Shown here one piece after another: positions 48,643 through 57,690 of a stretch of 64,000 bases of DNA. Location of the stretch: the NCBI GenBank assembly GCA_963758205.1, contig CAVWUM010000001.1, forward strand, positions 496,001 through 560,000, given 5' to 3'. Under the pieces are notes generated by a model that searched no databases, was not told where the DNA came from, and saw only the letters and a program-made list of their open reading frames with translations. The stretch comes from Owenweeksia sp963758205. Its GTDB lineage: Bacteria; Bacteroidota; Bacteroidia; Flavobacteriales; Schleiferiaceae. The translations under genes and the position numbers were made by a program. Positions within the stretch are counted from its first letter, which is position 1; each line of letters opens with the position of its first letter.

Positions 48643-49257
48643 ATGCACATAGCAGTTTCCGGTAATATTGGTTCCGGTAAAACCACTTTGACGACTTTAT
48701 TAGGAAAACACTACAACTGGGAACCGGAGTTTGAAGAGGTGGATAATAACCCCTACCTGGATGATTTTTACCGTGAAATGCAACGCTGGTCTTTCAACCT
48801 GCAGATTTTCTTTCTGAACTCGCGCTTCCGCCAGGTAAAGGAAATACATGATTCCGGCCGGGATGTTATTCAGGATAGAACCATATATGAGGATGCACAT
48901 ATTTTTGCACCCAACCTGCACGCTATGGGCCTTATGCCCAGCCGCGATTACGAAAATTACCTTTCTCTTTTTCGCTTGATGGAATCGTTTATTAAACCAC
49001 CGGATTTATTGATTTACCTGCGTGCATCCATTCCCACTTTAGTGGATCAGATACAAAAGCGTGGCCGCGATTATGAAAACAACATTCGCCTTGATTATCT
49101 GAACAGGCTTAATGAGCGCTACGAGGCCTGGATTAGTGGTTATGACAAAGGGAACCTCCTGGTAATAAATGTGGACGAAAACAAGTTTGCTGTTGATCCT
49201 GAGGATTTGGGTAAGATCATAAACAAGATAGATGCCCAGCTTAATGGGCTGTTTTAA
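48643..49257 (+). CDS. Deoxynucleoside kinase, second paralogue
   Basis: A 204-aa dNK-family kinase: P-loop 'SGNIGSGKTTLT' (Gly7-Thr14), 'EFEEVDNNPYLDDFY', the 'QDRTIYEDAHIF' motif at the DRS position, and the lid 'QKRGRDYENNI'. It should phosphorylate deoxyadenosine or deoxyguanosine-type substrates; this is uncertain. Many Bacteroidota carry two such kinases with different preferences. Monocistronic with its own -7 box and no Shine-Dalgarno sequence. Complete length. Confidence 0.9.
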   Translation: MHIAVSGNIGSGKTTLTTLLGKHYNWEPEFEEVDNNPYLDDFYREMQRWSFNLQIFFLNSRFRQVKEIHDSGRDVIQDRTIYEDAHIFAPNLHAMGLMPSRDYENYLSLFRLMESFIKPPDLLIYLRASIPTLVDQIQKRGRDYENNIRLDYLNRLNERYEAWISGYDKGNLLVINVDENKFAVDPEDLGKIINKIDAQLNGLF

Positions 49258-49260
49258 TCC

Positions 49261-49584
49261 TCAGTCAACAAAGGCTTCTTTAATTACTTCTTTACACCGT
49301 TTTATTTCCACGGGGCTTAGCATTTCAAATGTCTGAACAACTCTTGTCCTGTCAATAGTTCGGATTTGGTCAATCATTACCATTCCATCAGTATTATTGC
49401 GCTTAATGGTAACGCGAGTGGGATATGGCTTTAGATTGGTGGTAAGCGGAGCAATAACAATAGTTCTCAAAAACTTATTCATTTCGTTTGGAGAAAGGAT
49501 GACACAAGGTCTAGTCTTTTTGGTTTCTGCTTCTCTGGTAGGATCAAGGCTTACCAATACCACTTGATATTGCGTTAGTTCCAT
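49261..49584 (-). CDS. mazF: MazF/PemK-type toxin (endoribonuclease)
   Basis: A 107-aa protein with the MazF/PemK fold: 'YQVVLVSLDPTREAETKKTRPCVILSPNEMN', 'TIVIAPLTTN', and 'MVMIDQIRTIDRTRV' with conserved Arg, Thr and Asp residues. It cuts RNA at short sequences and is held inactive by the antitoxin whose gene overlaps its start by 10 bases. Both are intact. It sits tail-to-tail with the dNK gene (4 bases apart). Confidence 0.9.
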   Translation of the reverse strand: MELTQYQVVLVSLDPTREAETKKTRPCVILSPNEMNKFLRTIVIAPLTTNLKPYPTRVTIKRNNTDGMVMIDQIRTIDRTRVVQTFEMLSPVEIKRCKEVIKEAFVD

Positions 49585-49820
49585 TCTTCAATATTTTCAT
49601 CTTCAAAAACATCATCAATAACCAGATCATCATCTCCATTGGCATGCATTTGCTTATACTGATCAGTCCAGTCTGCGCGTGGGCTGTCAATTGGCTTTAG
49701 GATTATTTGATCCTCTTCAAGCAACAATTCTACTTTATCCTTAATGTTATATTTCTCAATAATGGTTTTGCTTAGCCTTAAACCTTTTGAATTACCGATT
49801 TTAATGATTGAAGTTTCCAT
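49575..49820 (-). CDS. mazE: MazE/AbrB-type antitoxin
   Basis: An 81-aa protein with an N-terminal AbrB/SpoVT DNA-binding fold ('METSIIKIGNSKGLRLSKTIIEKYNI', 'VELLLEEDQIILKPI') and an acidic C-terminal tail ('DDDLVIDDVFEDENIEE') that should block the MazF active site. The frame is open 21 bases further upstream, but the domain starts at the ATG at 49820. The MazEF pair likely represses its own promoter. Confidence 0.88.
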   Translation of the reverse strand: METSIIKIGNSKGLRLSKTIIEKYNIKDKVELLLEEDQIILKPIDSPRADWTDQYKQMHANGDDDLVIDDVFEDENIEEWN

Positions 49821-49897
49821 AGCTAAAAAATGTAAGCACAAAGTTATTACTTTTTAACTTATTAGAAGTTTGCTTAAACAGCCAAATGGTGTAAAAC

Positions 49898-49938
49898 AAA
49901 AAATCCCCGGAAAGCACTAGCCTACCGGGGATTTTTTT
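49898..49938. terminator. Strong terminator
   Basis: AAAAAATCCCCGG pairs with CCGGGGATTTTTT around a 14-base loop, followed by a long T run on the plus strand and an A run on the other. Mainly for hppA (minus strand). Confidence 0.82.
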
Positions 49939-49955
49939 ATATAATTAGCGGTATT

Positions 49956-52475
49956 TTACCCCTTTACAACAAGATTAATATCTCCCAGCTCGTTGCCATT
50001 AACTGAAACTGAAGCCTGCATTGGGATTTCGCCCTGACTTGTGGTAATAGTACCAGTACCAGAGTAACTGTTCGCACCCACTTTGCTCATTTGGCTGGCA
50101 TTAAAAAACGAGTTGCTTGTGGCTACACCCATTACTTCCGAAAATTCCTGGGTATTAAGCTCAATGGCCACATCTCTGATACTGCCGTTTTCGTCAGCAT
50201 GGTATTCCATAAATATTACACCAACAGATTTTTCCTGGCCATTAATCGATACATTGGCGCGGTTTTCCTGGCCATTATCGATTGTAAACTCATAGCGCAT
50301 ACCTGGCTCCATACCTTCGGTAGTTCCACTGGTGTGCACCATGCCGCCTTCTACAGCAATATGTGGGGCGATCACTAAAGAAACGATGCTCATTAACTTG
50401 ATAAGGATGTTCATAGATGGGCCTGAAGTATCCTTAAAGGGATCACCAACAGTATCACCGGTTACAGAAGCCTTGTGAGGCTCAGAACCTTTGTATTCCA
50501 TCTTGCCATTTATCATTACGCCTTTTTCAAATGACTTCTTGGCGTTATCCCACGCACCACCGGCATTGTTCTGAAAGATTCCCATCAATACACCACTTAC
50601 GGTAACACCGGCCAAAAGTCCACCCAGCATTTCTGCAGATGAGGTTTCAGGAAATACGCCTTTAAAACCAAAACCAACAAGTACGGGAGTAATAAGAGCA
50701 ATGGCGCCTGGCAACATCATTTCGCGGATAGAAGCCTTGGTAGAGATTTCCACACACTTCTCATACTCAGGCTCGGCCTTGTATTCCATAATTCCGGGGA
50801 TTTCCTTGAACTGGCGTCTAACTTCCACAACCATAGCCATGGCAGCACGACCCACAGCCGAAATGGCTAATGAAGAGAAGATAAATGGAATCATACCTCC
50901 CACAAATAGCATGGCTAATACAGGAGCTTTGTAAATATCAATACTATCAATCCCTGCTATACCAACGAAGGCCGCAAAAAGAGCAAGAGCAGTAAGAGCT
51001 GCAGAAGCAATGGCAAACCCTTTACCGGTAGCGGCAGTGGTGTTACCCACGGCATCAAGGTTGTCTGTACGGCCTCTTACTTCATCAGGTAACTGGCTCA
51101 TTTCGGCAATACCACCTGCGTTATCCGCGATGGGGCCGAAGGCATCAATAGCCAGTTGCATAGCTGTGGTAGCCATCATACCGGCAGCGGCAATAGCCAC
51201 ACCGTATAATCCCGCGCAAGCGTAGGATGAAATGATACCGGCAGCAAGAATAAGAATAGGTACTACTGTAGATTGCATACCCATGGCCAATCCACCAATA
51301 ATGTTGGTAGCATGCCCGGTAGAAGACTGGTTTACAATAGATAGAACAGGCTTTTTACCCATTGCGGTGTAGAACTCGGTAATCCAGCTCATTAAAGCAC
51401 CTACTACCGAACCAACCAAAATTGCCCAGAAAACATCAAGATTAGAAAATGCATAACCCCTTAGTTCAAGAGATTCGGGAAGCATCCACAAACAAAGTGG
51501 ATAGGAGGCAATAACCACCATTATGATAGAAGACCAGTTACCCATGTTAAGGGCTTTTTGTACAGAGCTGTTTTCTCCGCTAATGCGCACAAACGCCATA
51601 GAAATGATGGAGAAAATAAGTCCGAGGCCTGCAATTACCATTGGTAATAGGATAGGGGCCATTCCGTTAAAATTGTCCACTGAGTCAATCTCCTGACCCA
51701 AAACCATGGTAGCCAAAATTGTAGCTACGTAAGAACCAAAAAGGTCAGCACCCATACCGGCAACATCACCCACGTTATCACCCACGTTATCAGCAATAGT
51801 AGCCGGGTTACGGGGATCATCCTCAGGAATACCTGCTTCAACCTTACCTACAAGGTCAGCGCCAACGTCAGCGGCCTTGGTGTAAATACCACCACCCACA
51901 CGGGCAAACAGCGCGATAGATTCAGCACCTAAAGAAAAACCGGCCAATACTTCGATGGCAGTTTTCATTTCATGGCCTGTCATAGCCACACCCTCGGGTA
52001 CAAACATATTATAGAAAACGATGAATAAGCTACCCATACCTAGTACTGCAAGTCCGGCAACACCAAGGCCCATAACCGAACCACCGGTAAAGGAAACTTT
52101 AAGAGCTTTCACCAAACTTGTACGCGCAGCTTGCGTAGTACGTACATTTGATTTGGTAGCGATGCGCATACCGATAAAACCGGCAAGGGCTGATAATACA
52201 GCACCAATTAAAAAGGCAATGGCAATAATTGGGCTTGAGTGCTCCACCATATTACCTGACCACGCCAATAGAATACCTGCAATAACCACGAAGTAAGTCA
52301 TGATTTTCCACTCGGCCTTAAGAAAGGACATGGCCCCATCAGCAATGTGGCCGGCCAGTTCTTTCATATTATCATCACCAGCATCCTGCCTGGATACCCA
52401 GGCTGATTTAATAAGCATTACTATAATTCCGATTAGGCCTAAGGCAGGCACAAGGTAAATTAGCCAGTCGTTCAT
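49956..52475 (-). CDS. hppA: Membrane-bound pyrophosphatase (K+-dependent, Na+ or H+ pump)
   Basis: An 839-aa integral membrane pyrophosphatase. The substrate motifs 'DVGADLVGK' (203-211) and 'DNVGDNVGD' (229-237) are present, and 'GNTTAATGKG' (477-486) has Ala where K+-independent enzymes have Lys, so K+ dependence is expected. It hydrolyses pyrophosphate and pumps Na+ and/or H+ out of the cytoplasm. The core ends near residue 706. It carries an extra ~130-residue C-terminal, strand-rich domain ('YEFTIDNGQENRANVSINGQ') not found in the standard enzyme. The gene is monocistronic, with a terminator after it. Confidence 0.93.
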   Translation of the reverse strand: MNDWLIYLVPALGLIGIIVMLIKSAWVSRQDAGDDNMKELAGHIADGAMSFLKAEWKIMTYFVVIAGILLAWSGNMVEHSSPIIAIAFLIGAVLSALAGFIGMRIATKSNVRTTQAARTSLVKALKVSFTGGSVMGLGVAGLAVLGMGSLFIVFYNMFVPEGVAMTGHEMKTAIEVLAGFSLGAESIALFARVGGGIYTKAADVGADLVGKVEAGIPEDDPRNPATIADNVGDNVGDVAGMGADLFGSYVATILATMVLGQEIDSVDNFNGMAPILLPMVIAGLGLIFSIISMAFVRISGENSSVQKALNMGNWSSIIMVVIASYPLCLWMLPESLELRGYAFSNLDVFWAILVGSVVGALMSWITEFYTAMGKKPVLSIVNQSSTGHATNIIGGLAMGMQSTVVPILILAAGIISSYACAGLYGVAIAAAGMMATTAMQLAIDAFGPIADNAGGIAEMSQLPDEVRGRTDNLDAVGNTTAATGKGFAIASAALTALALFAAFVGIAGIDSIDIYKAPVLAMLFVGGMIPFIFSSLAISAVGRAAMAMVVEVRRQFKEIPGIMEYKAEPEYEKCVEISTKASIREMMLPGAIALITPVLVGFGFKGVFPETSSAEMLGGLLAGVTVSGVLMGIFQNNAGGAWDNAKKSFEKGVMINGKMEYKGSEPHKASVTGDTVGDPFKDTSGPSMNILIKLMSIVSLVIAPHIAVEGGMVHTSGTTEGMEPGMRYEFTIDNGQENRANVSINGQEKSVGVIFMEYHADENGSIRDVAIELNTQEFSEVMGVATSNSFFNASQMSKVGANSYSGTGTITTSQGEIPMQASVSVNGNELGDINLVVKG

Positions 52476-52650
52476 GTGGTAAGTGTGTTGATTGTCAAAA
52501 TTTTATAATAAGGGGCGCAAAAGTAATCCAAAAAGTGTTTTGGGCAAGTTCTTACGGAGCAGTTGAGTTGCAGAGATATATTTAAAAATACATGTGCATC
52601 TAAAAGCCAATCTTATTATCTTCTGTGATTTGTTTAACCCCTGTCCAAAC

Positions 52651-53394
52651 ATGAGAAGGATCGTTTTTACTCTTACTTGCTACATACTATCCATTTCCTG
52701 CTCTAAAATGATTTTTAGTTCAGTTTTAAATCCGCAAACAGAAGAGATAAAGCTGCTCAACACAGCTTCAAATGCTGAAGTTGTCTTTATCCCCATGACC
52801 CATATGGCTTCCTCCAATTTTTATCAGGATGTTGCCGGAAAAGTTGATTCATTAAATGGTTTAGGCTTTTTCTTCATTTATGAATTGATGACAACTAAAC
52901 TGGAAGATTCAATACAAAAGGATTTGTTGATGCGTAAATACCGCAGGTTGTGGGGAGCGCAGCCTTCATTGGTTAGTAGGATAGATACCTCAAGCAATTT
53001 GTTTAAGAAAGGACTTTCCGGAAACGAAGTGGATTTAATGCATCAACCTGAGTATTCAGAGTTAAACCTAGATTTTTCCAGAGCTATTTGTGGTGATCCA
53101 CCTCTGGAAACTTTAATTAATGCTTTTGAAGTAAAGAACGGCCTGATTGAACTTTCCGATTGCGATTTTAAAACAGATTTTGAGGAGGACTATAACTGTT
53201 CTCCTCTTAGCCTATCGCAAAGGTTGGATTTTCGTGAAAATTATATTCTGGGTTATAGAGATTCAGTATTGGTGGAAAGTCTTATATCCCGTAATCAACC
53301 TAAGGTGGCGATCATTTACGGGACTAACCATTTTAAAGGTTTTTATAAAAGGCTTAGGGCTTATGATGGCGATTGGAAAGTTTTGAGAAATTAG
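52651..53394 (+). CDS. TraB/ChaN-like lipoprotein, unknown function
   Basis: A 247-aa protein. The signal peptide ends in a lipobox ('LSISC', Cys about residue 17). Then come 'AEVVFIPMTHMASSNFY', 'FFFIYELMT' and 'KVAIIYGTNHFKGFY'. The spacing of His, Glu and GTxH resembles TraB/GumN/TIKI-type hydrolases, but the match is weak. The ATG at 52651 gives the signal peptide; the frame from 52594 was rejected. It lies alone between hppA and pdhB. Function unknown. Confidence 0.62.
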   Translation: MRRIVFTLTCYILSISCSKMIFSSVLNPQTEEIKLLNTASNAEVVFIPMTHMASSNFYQDVAGKVDSLNGLGFFFIYELMTTKLEDSIQKDLLMRKYRRLWGAQPSLVSRIDTSSNLFKKGLSGNEVDLMHQPEYSELNLDFSRAICGDPPLETLINAFEVKNGLIELSDCDFKTDFEEDYNCSPLSLSQRLDFRENYILGYRDSVLVESLISRNQPKVAIIYGTNHFKGFYKRLRAYDGDWKVLRN

Positions 53395-53425
53395 GGTGAG
53401 GGAGGAACCATTCAAACTATCGTAA

Positions 53426-53460
53426 TAAAAAAAAGGTCGATGAAAATTTTTCATCGACCT
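53426..53460 (-). terminator. Terminator of pdhB
   Basis: A 13-bp perfect stem (AGGTCGATGAAAA with TTTTCATCGACCT) with an almost closed loop. On the minus strand it is followed by eight T, ending pdhB. Confidence 0.8.
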
Positions 53461-53484
53461 CAAGTTTTCTTTAAGCTTTTTTCG

Positions 53485-54465
53485 TTACCTGTACATCACT
53501 CCATTCACTGCATCAATCACCTCTTTTACCTGCGGTAAAAAGGCTTCCACCAAAGTGGGGGAGTAAGCCATTGGGGTATCAGCGGTAGTCAATCTGCGGA
53601 TAGGAGCATCCAGATAATCAAATGCTTCACGCTGCACCACATAAGTTACTTCTGAGGAAATAGAGGCCAATGGCCAAGCTTCCTCTAAAAATACCATACG
53701 GTTGGTTTTCTTTACGGATTGTAACACGGTATCGTAATCTATCGGGCGTACAGAGCGGAGGTCAATCACTTCACACTCTACGCCATCTTTGGCCAGCTCT
53801 TCAGCTGCTTCAAGGGCAACTTTAATAATCTTACCAAAAGAAACGATGGTTACATCTTTTCCCTCTCTGCGGATATTAGCCTTGCCTAGTGGAATAAGGT
53901 ATTCCTCCTCGGGCACCTCACCTTTATCGCCATACATCTGCTCGCTTTCCATAATCAAAACCGGGTCGTTGTCACGGATGGCGGTTTTCAAAAGTCCTTT
54001 TACATCATAAGGGGTGGAGGGTACGGCTACTTTAAGTCCGGGAGTATTGGCAAACCAGTTTTCAAAAGCCTGGGAGTGGGTTGCGCCCAATTGTCCTGCG
54101 GAAGCAGTAGGGCCGCGGAACACAATAGGAATGTTGAACTGCCCGCCACTCATCTGGTACATTTTAGCGGCATTATTAATAATCTGGTCAATAGCCACCA
54201 ACGAGAAGTTGAAGGTCATAAACTCAATAATGGGACGAAGGCCATTCATAGCCGAACCCACGCCTATGCCCGAAAAACCTAATTCAGAAATGGGGGTGTC
54301 TATTACCCGCTTAGGGCCAAACTCGTCAAGCATACCTTTTGAAGCCTTGTAGGCTCCGTTGTACTCGGCTACTTCCTCACCCATTAAATACACATTTTCG
54401 TCTCTGCGCATTTCTTCGCTCATGGCCTCGGCCACTGCTTCTCTGAATTGTATTATTCTGCTCAT
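53485..54465 (-). CDS. pdhB: Pyruvate dehydrogenase E1 component, beta subunit
   Basis: A 326-aa alpha-ketoacid dehydrogenase beta subunit. It begins 'IQFREAVAEAMSEEMRRDENVYLMGEEV' and has the family's 'GVGSAMNGLRPIIEFMTFNF', 'PGLKVAVPSTPYDVKGLLK' and C-terminal 'VECEVIDLRSVRPID' motifs. With the alpha subunit (not in the window) it forms E1, which decarboxylates pyruvate with thiamine diphosphate. Complete length. Divergent from etfB. A branched-chain keto-acid role cannot be fully excluded, but the start and length fit pyruvate. Confidence 0.9.
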   Translation of the reverse strand: MSRIIQFREAVAEAMSEEMRRDENVYLMGEEVAEYNGAYKASKGMLDEFGPKRVIDTPISELGFSGIGVGSAMNGLRPIIEFMTFNFSLVAIDQIINNAAKMYQMSGGQFNIPIVFRGPTASAGQLGATHSQAFENWFANTPGLKVAVPSTPYDVKGLLKTAIRDNDPVLIMESEQMYGDKGEVPEEEYLIPLGKANIRREGKDVTIVSFGKIIKVALEAAEELAKDGVECEVIDLRSVRPIDYDTVLQSVKKTNRMVFLEEAWPLASISSEVTYVVQREAFDYLDAPIRRLTTADTPMAYSPTLVEAFLPQVKEVIDAVNGVMYR

Positions 54466-54577
54466 CTCTCGTTTTAAAATGAAGGTGGCAAAATTAGAAA
54501 TTTATAAACATAACCTATGGCTTATGGTTGAAGGTGATATAATGCGTTGTCCTTTTTCGTGTCAGGGCATTTTTGGC

Positions 54578-54585
54578 TATTTTCG
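54578..54585 (+). promoter_or_regulatory. -7 box of etfB
   Basis: TATTTTCG, one mismatch to TAnnTTTG, followed by CCC as at the CNT gene. It lies 34 bases before the etfB ATG. Confidence 0.4.
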
Positions 54586-54619
54586 CCCTCTCTTTTTATT
54601 CAAATAATCACATACATAT

Positions 54620-55366
54620 ATGAAGGTATTAGTTTGTATTAGTCACGTGCCGGATACAACTTCCAAGATCAATTTTACCAACGATAACAAGGAGTTTGAT
54701 AAAAACGGTGTTCAGTTTGTAATAAACCCCTACGATGAATTTGGCCTTACCCGGGCTATATGGTTGCAGGAAAAGAACGGAGCAACTGTAACCGTGATTA
54801 ACGTGGGCCGTGCCGAAACCGAACCTACTTTGCGCAAAGCATTGGCCATTGGCGCCAATGATGCCATCCGCATTGATGCAGACCCTACCGATGGTTTTTA
54901 TGTGGCCAGCCAGATTGCGGCTGTGGCCAAGGAAAATCAATACGATATTATAATTGCCGGAAGAGAATCCATTGACTACAATGGTGGCCAGGTGCCCGGT
55001 ATGCTGGCAGCTATGCTAAATGTACCTTTTGTAAATGCCTGTATGGGCCTTGAGGTAGAAGGTGATAAAGTGAATCTGATCCGCGAAATTGATGGTGGTA
55101 AAGAAAAAATATCTTCAACCATGCCATTAGTTGTAGGGGGGCAAAAAGGATTGGTTGAGGAGAAAGATCTTAAAATACCTAACATGCGTGGTATTATGCA
55201 GGCCCGTACTAAACCGCTAAATGTGCGCGAAGCTACAGATGCCGGCCACAGGGTGGGTGTAGGTACCTTTGAAAAACCGGCTCCGAAAAGTGCAGTAAAG
55301 ATGATTGATGCTGAAAATGTGGATGAGCTTGTAAAGCTGTTGCACAACGAAGCCAAGGTAATTTAA
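54620..55366 (+). CDS. etfB: Electron transfer flavoprotein, beta subunit
   Basis: A 248-aa EtfB. It has 'MKVLVCISHVPDTTSKINF', 'NPYDEFGLTRAIWLQEKNGATVTVINVG' and 'AGRESIDYNGGQVPGMLAAMLNVPFVNACMGL', which form the AMP-binding fold. With EtfA it passes electrons from acyl-CoA dehydrogenases to the quinone pool. The start has no Shine-Dalgarno, as usual. First gene of an etfB-etfA-BFN operon with a 25-base gap to etfA. Complete. Confidence 0.95.
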   Translation: MKVLVCISHVPDTTSKINFTNDNKEFDKNGVQFVINPYDEFGLTRAIWLQEKNGATVTVINVGRAETEPTLRKALAIGANDAIRIDADPTDGFYVASQIAAVAKENQYDIIIAGRESIDYNGGQVPGMLAAMLNVPFVNACMGLEVEGDKVNLIREIDGGKEKISSTMPLVVGGQKGLVEEKDLKIPNMRGIMQARTKPLNVREATDAGHRVGVGTFEKPAPKSAVKMIDAENVDELVKLLHNEAKVI

Positions 55367-55391
55367 TCAACCACCAAAAAAGAAATTCAGA

Positions 55392-56360
55392 ATGTCAGTA
55401 ATAGTATATCTCGAAAACTGGGAAGGAAAATTTAAGAAGAACACCTTTGAGGCCGCACAATACGCTGCCAATACTGCCGAAAAAATGGGAACCGAGGTTG
55501 TTGGAGTAACCTTTGGCAACATCAGCGATGATGCCTCCGTAATCGGAAAGTACGGTGTAAGCAAGGTGATCAATGTAAAAGGTGATGACTTTGCAGAATA
55601 CAATAATTATAAAGTAGCCAAAGCCCTTCAGGAGGTAGCTTCACAAAATGGTGGCGACACCTATATTATTAGCGGCACCTTTAATGGTAAAGCTGTGGCG
55701 CCTGTTTTGGCCATCAATACAGAGGCGGGTTTAATCACTAACGTAACCGAGCTGCCAAGTTCAGTTTCTCCCCTTACGGTGAAAAGAAGTGTTTTTTCAA
55801 GCAAGGGATATGTAACCTACAGCACAGAAGCTGCCAGTAAGGTTATAGTATTTATTCCCAACTCAGTTGGTGTAGAAGAAGGTGAAGGCTCAGCTGAAAT
55901 GACCGAAATGAACGTTTCCGTGGGTGATGTGCCACAAAGTAGCGTAACCAGTGTGGATCGTGTAAAAGGTAAGATTCCATTGCCCGAAGCTGAAAGAGTG
56001 GTAAGCGGTGGCCGTGGTATGAAAGGCCCTGAAAACTGGGGAATGCTTGAAGAACTGGCTGATGTGTTGGATGCCGGTACTGCCTGTTCAAAACCAGTTA
56101 GTGATATGGGCTGGAGACCACATACAGAGCACGTTGGTCAAACCGGTATTGCCATTAACCCTGACTTGTATATCGCGGTGGGTATTTCAGGAGCCATACA
56201 GCATTTGGCTGGTGTAAGTAACTCAAAAGTAATTGTGGCCATTAATAACGATCCTGAGGCCCCGTTTTTTAAAGCAGCTGATTATGGAATAGTTGGGGAT
56301 GCCTTTAACGTAATTCCTAAATTTACAGAAGCCGTTAAAAAACTGAAGGCCGAAAATTAA
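55392..56360 (+). CDS. etfA: Electron transfer flavoprotein, alpha subunit
   Basis: A 322-aa EtfA. The N-terminal domain ('IVYLENWEGKFKKNTFEAAQYAAN') is followed by the FAD-binding C-terminal domain with 'VVSGGRGMKGPENW', 'SDMGWRPHTEHVGQTG' and 'VAVGISGAIQHLAG'. It carries the FAD that shuttles electrons for fatty-acid oxidation. Its stop overlaps the ATG of the BFN gene by one base (TAATG), so all three genes are one operon. Complete length. Confidence 0.95.
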   Translation: MSVIVYLENWEGKFKKNTFEAAQYAANTAEKMGTEVVGVTFGNISDDASVIGKYGVSKVINVKGDDFAEYNNYKVAKALQEVASQNGGDTYIISGTFNGKAVAPVLAINTEAGLITNVTELPSSVSPLTVKRSVFSSKGYVTYSTEAASKVIVFIPNSVGVEEGEGSAEMTEMNVSVGDVPQSSVTSVDRVKGKIPLPEAERVVSGGRGMKGPENWGMLEELADVLDAGTACSKPVSDMGWRPHTEHVGQTGIAINPDLYIAVGISGAIQHLAGVSNSKVIVAINNDPEAPFFKAADYGIVGDAFNVIPKFTEAVKKLKAEN

Positions 56361-56986
56361 TGGATAGAGTTCGTCTGCACATAAAAGGTCTGTCATACAG
56401 CCAAACTCAATCCGGAGCTTATGCACTGGTGTTGGGTGAGGAGAATGGCGACAGAAGATTACCCATAATCATAGGTGGTTTTGAGGCACAATCCATTGCC
56501 ATTGCATTGGAGAAGGATGTTAATCCGCCACGGCCGCTTACGCATGATCTTTTCAAAAATTTTGCAGACAGTTTTAAAATAAAGCTTAAAGAAGTTGTTA
56601 TTCACAAACTACAGGATGGAGTGTTTTTCTCCATCCTGGTTTGTGAAAGCAATGGTGAGGAGCAGGTACTTGATGCCCGCACCTCTGATGCTGTGGCACT
56701 GGCGATCCGATTTGAGTGCCCGGTTTTTACTTATAAGGAGATATTGGATAAAGCCGGTATCATATTAAAGGAAGGTTCTTCTGCCCCTAAACCAGCCGGG
56801 GCTAAATCCACCAGGCAAACCGAAGAATCCGCCTCTGCTACTACCCCCGTTTCTAAACCTGCCTCTGATTTAAAGTCTCAAACCACGGACAATCTCCATA
56901 AAATGATGGACCAGGCCGTGAAGAATGAAGATTATGAGCTGGCTGCAAGGATAAGGGATGAGATTGATAAGCGGAGTGCTAACTAA
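56360..56986 (+). CDS. Bifunctional nuclease (BFN/DUF151) protein with UvrB/C motif
   Basis: A 208-aa protein. Residues 1-135 form the BFN/DUF151 domain ('QSGAYALVLGEENGDRRLPIIIGGFEAQSIAIAL', 'LDARTSDAVALAIRFECPVF'). Then comes a Pro/Ser/Thr-rich linker and a UvrB/UvrC-type helical motif at ~178-205 ('MMDQAVKNEDYELAARIRDEIDK'). The BFN domain has been reported to cut RNA and DNA in plants; the bacterial role is not settled. The linked UVR motif suggests protein interactions. Translationally coupled to etfA. Confidence 0.85.
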   Translation: MDRVRLHIKGLSYSQTQSGAYALVLGEENGDRRLPIIIGGFEAQSIAIALEKDVNPPRPLTHDLFKNFADSFKIKLKEVVIHKLQDGVFFSILVCESNGEEQVLDARTSDAVALAIRFECPVFTYKEILDKAGIILKEGSSAPKPAGAKSTRQTEESASATTPVSKPASDLKSQTTDNLHKMMDQAVKNEDYELAARIRDEIDKRSAN

Positions 56987-57026
56987 ATGTTAGTAATTAG
57001 ACGTTAGATTTTAGATTGGAAAGGTG

Positions 57027-57665
57027 TCACTCTTCAAACTCCCCAATCCCCTCAAATACATCCTCCACTTTCACTTTTAAATCGGGAAATTGCCTTGGGC
57101 TAATTACTTCTTCCGCAAAAGCGGCTCTTTGAATTTCATACTTACCATTCTTCAGTAAGTTGCGGATAATGCATTTATTAAAGGGATCCACAATCCAGTA
57201 TTCAGGTACGGCATATTCCTCGTACAACGAAAACTTCTCGCGGTGATCTCTTTTTGATGTAGATGGAGACAGTATCTCCAATACGAAGTCCGGAAAGCCT
57301 ATGCAGCCTTGTTTTTTTATCTTATCCTTATCACAAATAATGCAGAGGTCGGGCTCTAATACAACTTTGGTTTCCTTCCAATCCTCACCTTTTTTGGTTA
57401 AAAAAACATCAAAAGGAGCAATAAATACCTGGCAAGGATCCGTGGCGTGAAAGTGATTTAAAAATGCTCTGGCCAGATTGCTTACAATTTTTTGATGCTC
57501 GGACCCGGGTGCCGGACTCATCTTGTAAACCTTTCCACGAATGAGCTCATACAAACCCTCAAAGGTTCACTCCAGATAATCGCGTGCTGTGTAGGTGCGA
57601 CTCATATCGGGTTCATTCAGCCTTTCTTGTTCACCGCTGTTCGGTTTATACATTGTCTTTTTCAT
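57027..57665 (-). pseudogene. Uma2-family nuclease gene with nonsense codon
   Basis: This is a tandem copy of the intact gene at 57691-58299. The original ATG lies at 57665 ('MKKTMYKPNSGEQERL'), but TGG (Trp) in 'YLEWTFEGLYEL' has become TGA at 57567-57569. The catalytic part downstream is intact: 'LEPDLCIICD', 'DFVLEILSPSTSKRD', 'EYWIVDP'. Translation could restart at the Met at 57554 and give a 175-aa protein with the PD-(D/E)xK core. It may thus be inactive or just shortened. Uma2 proteins are predicted nucleases, usually in multiple copies. Confidence 0.78.
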
Positions 57666-57690
57666 ATTGCTGTCATTTACAGGTTTACTT

